Assembly: GCF_001428405.1 (NCBI RefSeq)
Contig: NZ_LMSL01000041.1
Location: forward strand, 641,087-705,086
Length of the DNA: 64,000 nucleotides
Direction of reading: 5' to 3'
Origin: Frateuria sp. Soil773
GTDB taxonomy: Bacteria > Pseudomonadota > Gammaproteobacteria > Xanthomonadales > Rhodanobacteraceae
Shown here: piece by piece, positions 1 to 9,102 of the stretch
Layout of the letters: every line of letters starts with the position of its first letter
Numbering within the stretch: position 1 is the stretch's first letter
Notes under the pieces: generated by a model
Seen by the model: only the letters and a program-made list of their open reading frames with translations
The model's database searches: none
Told to the model about the DNA's origin: nothing
Translations under genes and position numbers: made by a program

Positions 1-1
1 C

Positions 2-433
2 CTGCACGCCCTGCTGCCCGACTACATGGTGCCCCGCCGCTGGCTGCCGCTCGATGCCCTCCCGCTCAGTGCCAACGGCAAGATCGACCGGCGGGCGCTC
101 ACCGAGCAACTAACCGAACAAACCTCGACCACCGCGCGCCATGAACCCCCGCGCGATGCGCTCGAACAGGAACTCGCCGATCTGTGGTCGCAGGTGCTGG
201 CCTGCGAGCGCGTCGCGCGCGACGACGATTTCTTCCAGCTAGGCGGCGACAGCCTGCGCGCGACGCGGCTGGTCGAGCTGCTGCGCCAGCGCCGGCTCGG
301 CACCGGCACGCTTTCGCTGCGCAGCATGTTCGCCGCGCCCACGGTGGCCGCGCAGGCGGCGCTGCTGCGCCAGCCGCCGGTCCCGTCCGCGCCTCTACCT
401 ACCGACAACGCTTTCGAAGAAGGTGCCCTATGA
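2..433 (+). CDS. NRPS C-terminal part: end of adenylation domain plus carrier domain (cut by window edge)
   Basis: Only the last 143 residues lie in the window; the reading frame is open at the left edge. They show the end of an adenylation domain with the A10 motif NGKIDR (about residue 24) and then a peptidyl carrier domain with DDFFQLGGDSL, whose serine (nt 251-253) would carry the phosphopantetheine arm. The stop overlaps the next NRPS start by ATGA, so the two synthetases are translated together. In pyochelin-type assembly lines the enzyme before the Cy-A-MT-PCP-TE synthetase (PchE) also ends in A-PCP, so a PchE-like role is the best guess. Substrate specificity cannot be read because the core of the domain is outside the window. 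Confidence 0.9.
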   Translation: MHALLPDYMVPRRWLPLDALPLSANGKIDRRALTEQLTEQTSTTARHEPPRDALEQELADLWSQVLACERVARDDDFFQLGGDSLRATRLVELLRQRRLGTGTLSLRSMFAAPTVAAQAALLRQPPVPSAPLPTDNAFEEGAL

Positions 434-3400
434 ATCCCGCAACCCTCGTCGCCGAGTTCGACGCGCTCGGCATCCGCCTGTGGAGCGAAGACGGCCAGCT
501 GCGCTTCCGCGCGCCCGCCGGAGCGCTGACCGATGACCACAAGACGATCCTGCGCGCGCACAGGCAGGCGCTGATCGATCACCTCGGCGACGCCGATGCC
601 GTCGCGGTGGCAGCCGACCCGTCGCACCGCCATGCGCCCTTTCCGCTCACCGACGTGCAGGCGGCCTACCTGGTCGGCCGCGGCAACGCCTACGACTACG
701 GCGGCATCGGTTGCCACGGCTACGTGGAACTGGAGCTGCCCGACCTCGATCCGCAACGGCTCGAACAGGCATGGCACCGCCTGATCCAGCGCCACGACAT
801 GCTGCGTGCCGTGGTGTCGCCAGAGGGGTGGCAACGCGTGCTCGAGGACGCGGTGCCGCCGCCGCTCGCCGTGCAGGACCTGCGCGGCGCGCCGGCGGAA
901 CGCGCGCAGGCGGCACTGGACTACGTGCGCGCCGAGATGTCCGCGCGCTGCTACGCGCCCGACGCGTGGCCGCTGTACGAACTGCGCCTCAGCCGCACCG
1001 ACGCCGGCAGCCGCCTGCACCTTTCGCTGGACCTCCTGATCGCCGACTTCGTCAGCATCCAGGTGATGCTGGCCGAACTGGACCGGCTCTACCGGGAGCC
1101 GGACGCCATGCCACCCGCGCCCGCCGTGTCGTTCCGCGACGTCGTGCTGGCCGACCGCCGCGCCGGCGAACGGCCGGCGCAGCTCGCACGGCAGGCGCGC
1201 GACCGCGACTACTGGCTCGAACGCATCCCCGCGATGCCGGGCGCGCCCGAACTGCCCACGCTGGACGGTGCGAAGGAGGCCCGGCCGGTGCGCTTCCGGC
1301 GCCATGCGCTGACGCTGCCGGCAGCACACTGGCAGGCCTTGTGCAGGCACGCCGGCGGCCGCCGGGTGACGCCTTCGTCGGCCGTGCTGGCCGCCTTCGC
1401 CGAAACGGTCGGCCGCTGGTCGCGGCAGCCGTCGTTCTGCCTCAACGTCACCGTGTTGAACCGGCCATCCATCCATCCGGACGTCCATCGCATCGTCGGC
1501 GACTTCACGTCGGTCGACGTGCTCGAAGTCGCGCATGCGACGGCGACGGCCTTCGCCGAACGGGCGCAGCAGCTGCAGCAGCGGCTGTGGGAAGACCTGG
1601 AGCACGCCGGCTTCTCCGGCATCGACGTGTTGCGCGAGATGGCGCGCCAGCACCGGCAGCGCGGATTGATCATGCCCGTCGTGTTCACCAGCACGATCGG
1701 CGTCGGCACCAACGACGGCGATGCCATCGACGGCGAATTCATGCAGGGCGGCCGGCTCGGCTACGGCATCACCCAGACCCCGCAGGTCTGGCTGGACTGC
1801 CAGGCCGGCGAACGCGCCGGCGCGCTGCACCTGAACTGGGACGTCCGCGAGGGCGTGTTCCCGCCCGGCCTGGTCGAGCAGGCCTTCGACGCCTTCGGCA
1901 GCTTGCTCAGGGCGCTCGCCGACAACGAGGAAACCTGGCAGCAGGACGATCCGCTGCAACTGCCCGCCGCCGTCCAGGCACGCCGGGCGCAGGTCAACGC
2001 CACCGCCGCGCCGCTGCCGCAAGGCGCCCTGCACCATGGCTTCCTGCGCATGGCGCGGCAGCAGCCGCTGCAGCCGGCGGTGATCGACGCGCAGGGCGCC
2101 ACCAGCTATCGCGAACTGGCCGGACGCGCCGCCGCCGTGGCGCTGGCGTTGCGCCAGGCCGGCTGCCGGGACGGCGAACGGGTGGCCGTGGCGATGGACA
2201 AGGGCGCGGCGCAGATCGCCGCCGTGCTGGGCGTGCTGTGGGTGGCCGGCAGCTACCTGCCACTCGATACGCAGCAGCCGGCGGCGCGGCGCGACGCGAT
2301 CCTCGCCGACGCCGGCGTGCGCTACGTGCTGGCCGATGCGGCGCGGCGCGACGACACCTGGCCGGTGGATGCGCGGGTGATCGCCGCCGACCGGCTCGAA
2401 CCGCCGGCGCACGATGCCGATGCCGTGCCGCCGGCGCCGGTCGATCCCTACCAGCTCGCCTACGTGATCTACACCTCCGGCACCACCGGCGCGCCCAAGG
2501 GGGTGATGATGAGCCACAAGGCGGCGCTCAACACCATCGCCGACATCAACGCGCGCTTCGGCATCGATGCGCATGACCGCGTGCTGGGGCTCGCCAGCCT
2601 CGCCTTCGACCTGTCCGTCTACGACATCTTCGGCACCCTCGCCGCCGGCGGCGCCCTGGTGCTGCCCGCGCCGGAACGCCGCGGCGATCCCGCGCACTGG
2701 GCCGAGCTGATCGCACGGCACGGCGTGACCGTGTGGAACTCGGTGCCCGCGCAACTGCAGATGCTGCAGAGCTATCTCGACACCGAGCCGGGCGCCGCGC
2801 CGGACACGTTGCGACTGGCCCTGCTGTCCGGCGACTGGATCCCGGTCGGCCTGCCGGCGGCGATCCGCCGGCACTGCCCGCCGCTGCGGATCGTCAGCCT
2901 GGGCGGCGCCACCGAGGCGGCGATCTGGTCGATATGGCACGACATCGGCGAGGTGCCGGCCGGCGCGCGCAGCATTCCCTACGGCACGCCGCTGGCCAAC
3001 CAGAGCTTCCACGTGCTCGACGGGCAGATGCGTCCCTGCCCCGACTGGACCGCCGGCGAGCTGTACATCGGCGGCGCCGGCCTGGCGCTGGGCTACCTGC
3101 ACGACCGCGCGCGCACCGAAGCGCGCTTCGTGCGCCATCCGCGCAGCGGCGAACGGCTGTACCGCACCGGCGACCTGGGCCGCTACCGGCCGGACGGCGT
3201 GATCGAGTTCCTCGGCCGCGACGACGGCCAGGTGAAGATCCGCGGCCACCGCATCGAACTGGGCGAGATCGAAAGCGCCCTGCAGGCGCATCCGCAGGTG
3301 GCGATGGCCGCCGTGGTGGTCTGCGGCGACTCGCCGATGGAGCGCCGCCTGGCCGCCTTCGTGGAACCGGTCGCGCAGGCCGCATCGGACGAATCCGCCG

Positions 3401-5946
3401 CGCGCGCCCGGCTCGCCGCCGCGGCACATGCCGCGGGGGATGCCAGCGTCGCCTCGCTCGACCGCGATGCGTTCCAGTGCTGGGTGACCACCGCCGACGA
3501 CATCGCGCGACTGGACATGCTCGACGCCCTGCGCGGCTGCGGCCTGTTCGCCGACACCCGCGCCAGCCACGACCTGGCCGAGATCGTCGAACGCAGCGGT
3601 ACCGCCGCCGCCAACCAGCGGCTGCTGCGGCGCTGGCTGCACACCTTGTGCGAGGCGCAGTGGCTGGCGCACGATCCGCAGGACCGGCGCTACCGCCTGC
3701 TGCGCGAACCGGCCGCCGGCGAAACCGCGCGCCGCTGGAACGACTTGCAGCAACTCGAACAGACCGTGCGCTACAGCAGCGAACTGCTGCGCTACCTGCG
3801 CGAATCGAGCGCTCACCTGCCCGGCCTGCTGCGCGGCGAGGTCGACCCGCTGGACCTGTTGTTCCCGCAGGGCAGGCTCGATACGGCGGTGGCCGCCTAC
3901 AACGACAACCTGGTCAACCGCTGCATGAACGCGGTGGTGTGCGCGGCCGCACGCGACGTGGCCGCCACGCGCACCCGCACCGACGACCCGGCGCGCCCGC
4001 TGCGCGTACTGGAGATCGGCGCCGGCGTCGGCGGCACCAGCCGCGCGCTGATCCCGGCGCTGGAGGGTTTCCCGGTCGACTACCTGTACAGCGACGTCTC
4101 GCCGTTCTTCCTCAACGAGGCGCGCGAGCGCCACGCTGCCCAGCCGTGGGTGCGCTACGGCCTGTTCGACCTCAACCAGGACTACGCCGCGCAGGGGCTG
4201 ACCGCCGGCAGCTGGGACGTGATCGTCTGTTCCAACGTGCTGCACAACGCGCGCCATGCGCCGACCGTGCTCGAGCGCCTGCGCGAACTCGGCGCACCGG
4301 GCTGCACGCTGATCGTGATCGAGGCGACCCGCGAGATCGCCGCGCTGATGACCTCGATGGAATTCCAGGTCGGCCTGTCCGGCTTCGTCGACGAGCGCGA
4401 GGCGCTGGACCAGACCTTCTTCACCCGCGAGCAATGGCAGCGCCTGTTCGCCGGGGCGCATGGCGAACTGCTATGCAGCTATCCGCCGCCGGAGGACGCG
4501 CTGGCCAGCGTGGGCCAGGCCGCGTTCGTGGTGCGCTTCCCGCAGGAACGCGCGGTATTGCACGAACAGGTGCTGCGCGACCACCTGCAGGCGCGGCTGC
4601 CGGAATACATGCTGCCGGCGCGGCTGGAATGGCTGCATGCGCTGCCGCTGTCGCGTAACGGCAAGCTGGACCGCGCCGCGCTGCTGCAACGCGCGCAGGC
4701 GGCCGCGCGTCCCGCGGCCGCCGCCATCGAGCAACCGCTGGACGCGCTGGAAGGCCGCATCGCCGCGGTGTGGGCGGCGGCGCTGGGACGCGACGGGCTC
4801 GGCCGCGAGGAAGACTTCTTCCAGGCCGGCGGCGACTCGCTGCTGATCGCCCAGGTGGTCGCGCGGATGCGCGAGCAACTGCCCGAGGCACATGGCTGGG
4901 AGTGGGACCGGCTGATGCGGGAAGTGCTGCGCGCGCCCACCGTGGCGGCCATCGCCGCGCACCTGCGCGCGCGTCCCGGCGATGCCGCCGACGGCGCGCC
5001 GCGCGTTGCGCCGTCGCCGCTGCTGCCGCTGGCGCCGGCGCGCGGCGACAGCGACCTCGTGCACGTCGTGCTGCACGACGGCAGCGGCACGCTCGCCCCG
5101 TACCGCGCGCTGCTGCCGCTGCTGGCGGATGCGCCCGGCCGGCGCGGCGAGATCGTCGGCATCACCGTGCCCGACGCCAGCGACTACCTCGCGCGCGAGC
5201 CGGAGCGGCTGATCGCCGAACTCGCCAGCGAGTACGCCGCGCTGCTGCTCGCCCGCGGCGGCCGGCGCTTCCACCTGATCGGCTACTGCATGGGCGGCCT
5301 GCTCGCCACCGAGGTCGCCCGCGCCCTGCTCGAAGCGGGCAAGGACATCGAGCCGGTCACGGTCATCAGCAGCGACCGCTTCCGCTACCGCATCGACGAC
5401 GACCTACTGCTCGAACGCGCCTTCGGCGGCCTGCTCGGCGCCGACATCGGCGCGGCGGGGCATACCGTGGACAACGTGCAGATGGCGCACGCGCTGGCGA
5501 CCCTGCGTGCGCGCCACGGCGACCGGCTGCCGGCGGGCTGCCTGCAGGAGCTGGACGGCGAACTGGCCGCCGTGTCCGCCTGCTATGCGCAACTGGCGCG
5601 GCGGCCGGCGGCCGAACGGCTGTCCGCGCTCGCCGCGACGGTGGAAAGCAAGGCCGAGGCGATCGTCGGCGACCAGATCGACATCCTGTTCCGGATCTTC
5701 CGCCACAGCCTGCGCGCGGTGGCCGCCTACGCGCCCGAGCCGTTCGCGGGCGACCTGCGCCTGCTGCGTGACGACGAGGCGCTGCACTTCCTGCCCGGGC
5801 TGGCCTCCGACATGCAGCGCTTCTGGACGGAACTCGCGCTCGGCGACATCCGCGTGGAACGGATCGACGGCAACCACCTGTCCTGCCTGCAACCGCCGCA
5901 CGTGCAGGCAGTGGCCTCGCGCATCCTGCAGGCGCGGGCGGCATGA
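430..5946 (+). CDS. Pyochelin-type NRPS, TubC docking-Cy-A(MT)-PCP-TE, predicted cysteine-activating (PchF-like)
   Basis: A protein of 1838 residues, close to PchF of the pyochelin pathway in size and domain order. Residues about 1-55 resemble a TubC N-terminal docking domain. The condensation-like domain has the cyclization signature DxxxxDxxS (D201, D206, S209) in place of HHxxxDG, so it should form a thiazoline ring. The adenylation domain has YTSGTTGAPKG and a pocket that I read by eye as D-L-Y-N-L-S-L-I-W-K starting at D727, the code of cysteine-activating domains. A SAM methyltransferase (LEIGAGVGGTS near 1192-1202) interrupts the A domain before its A10 motif NGKLDR. The carrier serine is S1470. 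The final thioesterase has GYCMGG with Cys1620 where serine is usual. The start is the ATG in an ATGA overlap with the preceding gene. It probably adds and cyclizes the last cysteine, N-methylates it after reduction, and releases the siderophore. Confidence 0.93.
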   Translation: MNPATLVAEFDALGIRLWSEDGQLRFRAPAGALTDDHKTILRAHRQALIDHLGDADAVAVAADPSHRHAPFPLTDVQAAYLVGRGNAYDYGGIGCHGYVELELPDLDPQRLEQAWHRLIQRHDMLRAVVSPEGWQRVLEDAVPPPLAVQDLRGAPAERAQAALDYVRAEMSARCYAPDAWPLYELRLSRTDAGSRLHLSLDLLIADFVSIQVMLAELDRLYREPDAMPPAPAVSFRDVVLADRRAGERPAQLARQARDRDYWLERIPAMPGAPELPTLDGAKEARPVRFRRHALTLPAAHWQALCRHAGGRRVTPSSAVLAAFAETVGRWSRQPSFCLNVTVLNRPSIHPDVHRIVGDFTSVDVLEVAHATATAFAERAQQLQQRLWEDLEHAGFSGIDVLREMARQHRQRGLIMPVVFTSTIGVGTNDGDAIDGEFMQGGRLGYGITQTPQVWLDCQAGERAGALHLNWDVREGVFPPGLVEQAFDAFGSLLRALADNEETWQQDDPLQLPAAVQARRAQVNATAAPLPQGALHHGFLRMARQQPLQPAVIDAQGATSYRELAGRAAAVALALRQAGCRDGERVAVAMDKGAAQIAAVLGVLWVAGSYLPLDTQQPAARRDAILADAGVRYVLADAARRDDTWPVDARVIAADRLEPPAHDADAVPPAPVDPYQLAYVIYTSGTTGAPKGVMMSHKAALNTIADINARFGIDAHDRVLGLASLAFDLSVYDIFGTLAAGGALVLPAPERRGDPAHWAELIARHGVTVWNSVPAQLQMLQSYLDTEPGAAPDTLRLALLSGDWIPVGLPAAIRRHCPPLRIVSLGGATEAAIWSIWHDIGEVPAGARSIPYGTPLANQSFHVLDGQMRPCPDWTAGELYIGGAGLALGYLHDRARTEARFVRHPRSGERLYRTGDLGRYRPDGVIEFLGRDDGQVKIRGHRIELGEIESALQAHPQVAMAAVVVCGDSPMERRLAAFVEPVAQAASDESAARARLAAAAHAAGDASVASLDRDAFQCWVTTADDIARLDMLDALRGCGLFADTRASHDLAEIVERSGTAAANQRLLRRWLHTLCEAQWLAHDPQDRRYRLLREPAAGETARRWNDLQQLEQTVRYSSELLRYLRESSAHLPGLLRGEVDPLDLLFPQGRLDTAVAAYNDNLVNRCMNAVVCAAARDVAATRTRTDDPARPLRVLEIGAGVGGTSRALIPALEGFPVDYLYSDVSPFFLNEARERHAAQPWVRYGLFDLNQDYAAQGLTAGSWDVIVCSNVLHNARHAPTVLERLRELGAPGCTLIVIEATREIAALMTSMEFQVGLSGFVDEREALDQTFFTREQWQRLFAGAHGELLCSYPPPEDALASVGQAAFVVRFPQERAVLHEQVLRDHLQARLPEYMLPARLEWLHALPLSRNGKLDRAALLQRAQAAARPAAAAIEQPLDALEGRIAAVWAAALGRDGLGREEDFFQAGGDSLLIAQVVARMREQLPEAHGWEWDRLMREVLRAPTVAAIAAHLRARPGDAADGAPRVAPSPLLPLAPARGDSDLVHVVLHDGSGTLAPYRALLPLLADAPGRRGEIVGITVPDASDYLAREPERLIAELASEYAALLLARGGRRFHLIGYCMGGLLATEVARALLEAGKDIEPVTVISSDRFRYRIDDDLLLERAFGGLLGADIGAAGHTVDNVQMAHALATLRARHGDRLPAGCLQELDGELAAVSACYAQLARRPAAERLSALAATVESKAEAIVGDQIDILFRIFRHSLRAVAAYAPEPFAGDLRLLRDDEALHFLPGLASDMQRFWTELALGDIRVERIDGNHLSCLQPPHVQAVASRILQARAA

Positions 5947-7076
5947 GCGTCCCGCGCGTCGGCATCGTCGGCGCCAGCGGCGCCGTGGGCGCCGCCGCCC
6001 TGGCCTGCCTGCAGGCGGAGGGCCGCTTCGCGCTGCGCGGCGGCTACCGCCATGCGCCGCCGGCCGCCTCCTCGCACGTGGAATGGCTGACGGTGGACGT
6101 GGACGATTCCTCGTCGCTGGCGCGTTTCTGCGAGGGCTGCGCGATCGTGCTCAACGCCGCCGGGCCGTCGTGCCGCATCGGCGACCGCGTCGCCAGGGCT
6201 GCCGACGCGGCCGGCGCGGACTATGTCGACGCCTTCGGCGGCGAGGGCCTGCAACGCCAGCTCGACGCGCAGCCGCTGTCCGCCGGGCGGCGCGCGATCC
6301 ATTCGGCCGGCGTGTTTCCCGGCCTGTCGGGCCTGCTGCCGCGCTGGCTGGCGGCGCAGGGCTTCGACCGCGTACACACGCTGTCGATCTGGGCCGGCGG
6401 CCGCGAGCGCTGCACGCCGGCGGCGGGCGCCGACGTGCTGCTCAGCACCGTCGCCGGCTTCGGCCAGGCCGGCGCCGCCTGGATCGACGGCCGCCGCGTG
6501 GGCGGCGCCCTGGCGCCGCAGGACGGGCTGGAACTGCCGGGCGTGCCCGGCCGCGTGCACGCGCAACCCTTCCTCACCGGCGAACTGGCGCAGCTCGCCG
6601 CCGAGCTGGGGCTGCGCCATGCGCAGTGGCATACCCTGGCGCCGAGCCCGCGCGCGGCCACGCTGATCGGCCGCTGGAGCGGGCGCCTCGCGGCCACGCC
6701 GGCGATCGATCCGGCGATGCTGGCGCAAGCCGTGGCCGACCTGGTGGAAGCGGCCACGCTCGACCTCGCCGGCCACGCGCCCTACTACCGCGCCGTGATC
6801 GAACTGGACGGCCTGCGCGGCGGCCAGCCGCGCCACCGGCGCGCCGTGCTGCGCGCCGGCGACAGCTACCGGCTCAGCGCGGCGGTGGCCGCGGCCGCCG
6901 TACTCGCACTCACCGACGGGAGCCTGCCCTGCGGTACGCACCACGCGGCCGAAACGCTCGATCCCGCCGCGACGCTCGAACGCCTGCACCGCTGGCGCGC
7001 GTACGACGGCCTCGACCTGGTCGAACTCGCGCCGCGTGACGCGGCGACCGCGGTCACCGAGGAAGGCGTGCTGTGA
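5943..7076 (+). CDS. Saccharopine dehydrogenase-like NAD(P)-binding reductase of the siderophore cluster
   Basis: 377 residues. The N-terminus has a Rossmann dinucleotide motif (GASGAVG, residues 10-16), followed by the pattern of the saccharopine dehydrogenase-like superfamily: an acidic strand VDVDDSSSL, then VLNAAGPSC, then a DAAGADYVDAFG segment. The start ATG overlaps the NRPS stop (ATGA) and the stop overlaps the next gene (GTGA), so it belongs to the siderophore operon. The substrate cannot be read from the sequence. A second reductase of the thiazolinyl imide type follows immediately, so this protein either reduces another ring or intermediate, or makes or recycles a precursor. The family call is fairly firm; the function is inference from context. 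Confidence 0.72.
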   Translation: MSVPRVGIVGASGAVGAAALACLQAEGRFALRGGYRHAPPAASSHVEWLTVDVDDSSSLARFCEGCAIVLNAAGPSCRIGDRVARAADAAGADYVDAFGGEGLQRQLDAQPLSAGRRAIHSAGVFPGLSGLLPRWLAAQGFDRVHTLSIWAGGRERCTPAAGADVLLSTVAGFGQAGAAWIDGRRVGGALAPQDGLELPGVPGRVHAQPFLTGELAQLAAELGLRHAQWHTLAPSPRAATLIGRWSGRLAATPAIDPAMLAQAVADLVEAATLDLAGHAPYYRAVIELDGLRGGQPRHRRAVLRAGDSYRLSAAVAAAAVLALTDGSLPCGTHHAAETLDPAATLERLHRWRAYDGLDLVELAPRDAATAVTEEGVL

Positions 7077-8167
7077 CGGCCGTCCGCTTGCGCGTCATCG
7101 TCTGCGGCGTCACCTTCGGCCAGGTCTACCTGCGCGGCGCGGCGGGCCTGCCGGAGCACTTCGAGCTCGTCGGCATCCTCGCCCGCGGCAGCGCGCACGC
7201 GCGCGACTGCGCGGCACGCCATGGCGTGCCGCTGTATACCGGCGTGGACCAGCTGCCGCCGCGGGGCGTGGACCTGGCCTGCGTGGTGGTGCGCGCCGGC
7301 GTGGTCGGCGGCGTCGGCACCGAACTGGCGCTGGCCCTGCTCGCGCGCGGCATCCACGTGCTGCAGGAGCATCCGCTGCACCACGATGAGGTCACCGCGT
7401 GTCTGCGCGCAGCACGCGAGACGGGTTGCCGGTATCGCATCAACAGCTTCTATCCGGACGTGGCGCCGGTCGTCCGCTTCATCGACGCGGCGCGACGCGC
7501 ACTGGCGCTGCGCGAGGCGGTCTACCTCGACGCGGCCTGCAGCGTGCACGTGCTGTATCCGCTGGTCGACATGCTCGGGCAGGCGCTGGGCGCGCTGCGG
7601 CCCTGGTCGTTCGCGCTGCAGCCGGCCGGCGACCATGGCGGCCCGTTCACCTGCATCGGCGGACGCATCGGCGGCGTGCCGCTGACCCTGCGCGTGCAGA
7701 ACCAGCTCGACCCCGCCGACCCGGACAACCATACCCAGTTGCTGCACCGGATCGCGCTCGGCACCACCGGCGGCACGCTCACCCTCAGCGATACGCACGG
7801 CCACGTGCTGTGGCATCCGCGCATGCACCTGGAACGGCGCGATGACGGCGTGCTCGACCTGGCCGCCGAGGACGCCGCCGTCGCGCTGCCGGTCGGCTCG
7901 CTGCTGGGGCCGGCCGAGACGCCGACGTTCGGCGCGGTGTTCCGCGAACTGTGGCCGCGCGCGATCGCGCGCGCGCTGCTGCGCATGCATGCGGCGATCG
8001 GCAGCGACTCCGGCGACGCCGCGCTGAACCAGTACACGCTGGCCAGCTGCAAGGCCTGGCAGGAACTCGGCGCCCTGCTGGGTCCGACCCGGCCCCTCGC
8101 GGCCGAGGCGCCACGGCCGCTGCCCGCCGAGGCGCTGCTTGCGGATGCGGACGGCCTGCCGGCATGA
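7073..8167 (+). CDS. Thiazolinyl imide reductase (PchG/Irp3-like)
   Basis: 364 residues of the Gfo/Idh-like type found in thiazoline siderophore pathways, where PchG (pyochelin) and YbtU/Irp3 (yersiniabactin) use NADPH to reduce an enzyme-bound thiazoline to thiazolidine. Visible features are the N-terminal Rossmann strand RVIVCGVTFGQVYLRG, the helix start GSAHARDCAARHG, the strand ending GIHVLQEHPLHHDEV (the EKP-like position of Gfo/Idh enzymes) and the segment YRINSFYPDVAPV. The start is GTG in a GTGA overlap with the upstream stop, and the end overlaps the thioesterase gene (ATGA). Its presence beside a methyltransferase-containing Cy-A-PCP-TE protein supports an N-methylated thiazolidine in the product, as in pyochelin. 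Confidence 0.85.
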   Translation: MTAVRLRVIVCGVTFGQVYLRGAAGLPEHFELVGILARGSAHARDCAARHGVPLYTGVDQLPPRGVDLACVVVRAGVVGGVGTELALALLARGIHVLQEHPLHHDEVTACLRAARETGCRYRINSFYPDVAPVVRFIDAARRALALREAVYLDAACSVHVLYPLVDMLGQALGALRPWSFALQPAGDHGGPFTCIGGRIGGVPLTLRVQNQLDPADPDNHTQLLHRIALGTTGGTLTLSDTHGHVLWHPRMHLERRDDGVLDLAAEDAAVALPVGSLLGPAETPTFGAVFRELWPRAIARALLRMHAAIGSDSGDAALNQYTLASCKAWQELGALLGPTRPLAAEAPRPLPAEALLADADGLPA

Positions 8168-8970
8168 ACGCCGTCCACCTTCCCGCGCGCGCCGCAGACT
8201 CGCCCTGGTTCCGCCGGTACAGCCCGCGCCCGGCCGCGTCGATGCGGCTGGTCTGCCTTCCGCACGCCGGCGGCTCGGCGGGGTTCTTCCGTGCCTGGGC
8301 GGCGCTGCTGCCGGACAGCATCGAGTTGGTGGCCGTGCAGTATCCCGGCCGCGAAGACCGGCTGGACGAACGACCGATGGACGACATGCACGCGCTGGTC
8401 GACGCCATCGCGCAGGCGATGCCGGTGCTGCTCGACCGTCCCTACCTGCTGTTCGGCCACAGCATGGGCGCCGCCGTCGCGCACGAACTGTGCCTGACCC
8501 TGCACGGACGGCGGCAGCGCCTGCCGGCGCACCTGGTGGTGTCCGCCCGCGAAGCGCCAGCACGCCACCACGGCGGCACGCTGCACCGTGCGGGCGAGGA
8601 TGCCCTGCGCCACGAACTGCGCCGGCTTGGCGGCACCCCGGCGGCCCTGCTGGACTGCGACGAATTCTGTGCCCTGCTGCTGCCGCGCATGCGCAGCGAC
8701 TACCGCCTGATCGAAACCTATCGCCCGGCGCTTGCCACGATGCCGCCGCTGCCGCTGGCGATCAGCGCCTTCGTCGGCACGGATGACCACGAACTCGCCA
8801 GCGGCGATGCCGAGGCATGGGCACAGCAGACCTCGCAGGCCTTCCACCTGCGCCGTTTTGCCGGCGACCACTTCTACCTGGTGCCGCAGATGCGGCAGGT
8901 CGTGCATGCGGTGCTGGCATGCGCCGGCAAGGCCGCAACGCCTGCCGATGCGTGGCCTTCGACGCCTTGA
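8164..8970 (+). CDS. Type II thioesterase of the siderophore NRPS (PchC/YbtT-like)
   Basis: 268 residues of the GrsT-type external thioesterase family, which removes wrongly loaded or stalled acyl groups from NRPS carrier domains. The opening RLVCLPHAGGSAGFFRAW and YPGREDRLDE are typical. The nucleophile motif is GHSMG with Ser100; an aspartate lies in FVGTDDHE and the catalytic histidine in FAGDHFYL. The start is the ATG of an ATGA overlap with the reductase gene; longer in-frame extensions run back into that gene and are rejected. It is the last gene of the operon here and meets kdpE tail to tail with about 130 nt between them. In contrast to the terminal thioesterase of the NRPS, it keeps the usual serine. 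Confidence 0.92.
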   Translation: MNAVHLPARAADSPWFRRYSPRPAASMRLVCLPHAGGSAGFFRAWAALLPDSIELVAVQYPGREDRLDERPMDDMHALVDAIAQAMPVLLDRPYLLFGHSMGAAVAHELCLTLHGRRQRLPAHLVVSAREAPARHHGGTLHRAGEDALRHELRRLGGTPAALLDCDEFCALLLPRMRSDYRLIETYRPALATMPPLPLAISAFVGTDDHELASGDAEAWAQQTSQAFHLRRFAGDHFYLVPQMRQVVHAVLACAGKAATPADAWPSTP

Positions 8971-9102
8971 ACGAAACGCTGCGGCATGGATGCGCGGAAC
9001 GCCCTTGCGGCGGCACCCGGCGCGGATCGACCAACCGAAACGGAGCGGTGGCAGGCGGCGTCAGTGCAGCGAAAATGCGCGTTCGTTCCGCCGGGGACCC
9101 AT

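Noticed and set aside
22-4461. A very long minus-strand open frame opposite the NRPS genes (1479 codons)
   Set aside because: Its predicted protein is low-complexity Arg/Gly/Ala/His/Gln, typical of the antisense of GC-rich coding DNA, and the plus strand carries recognisable NRPS domains.
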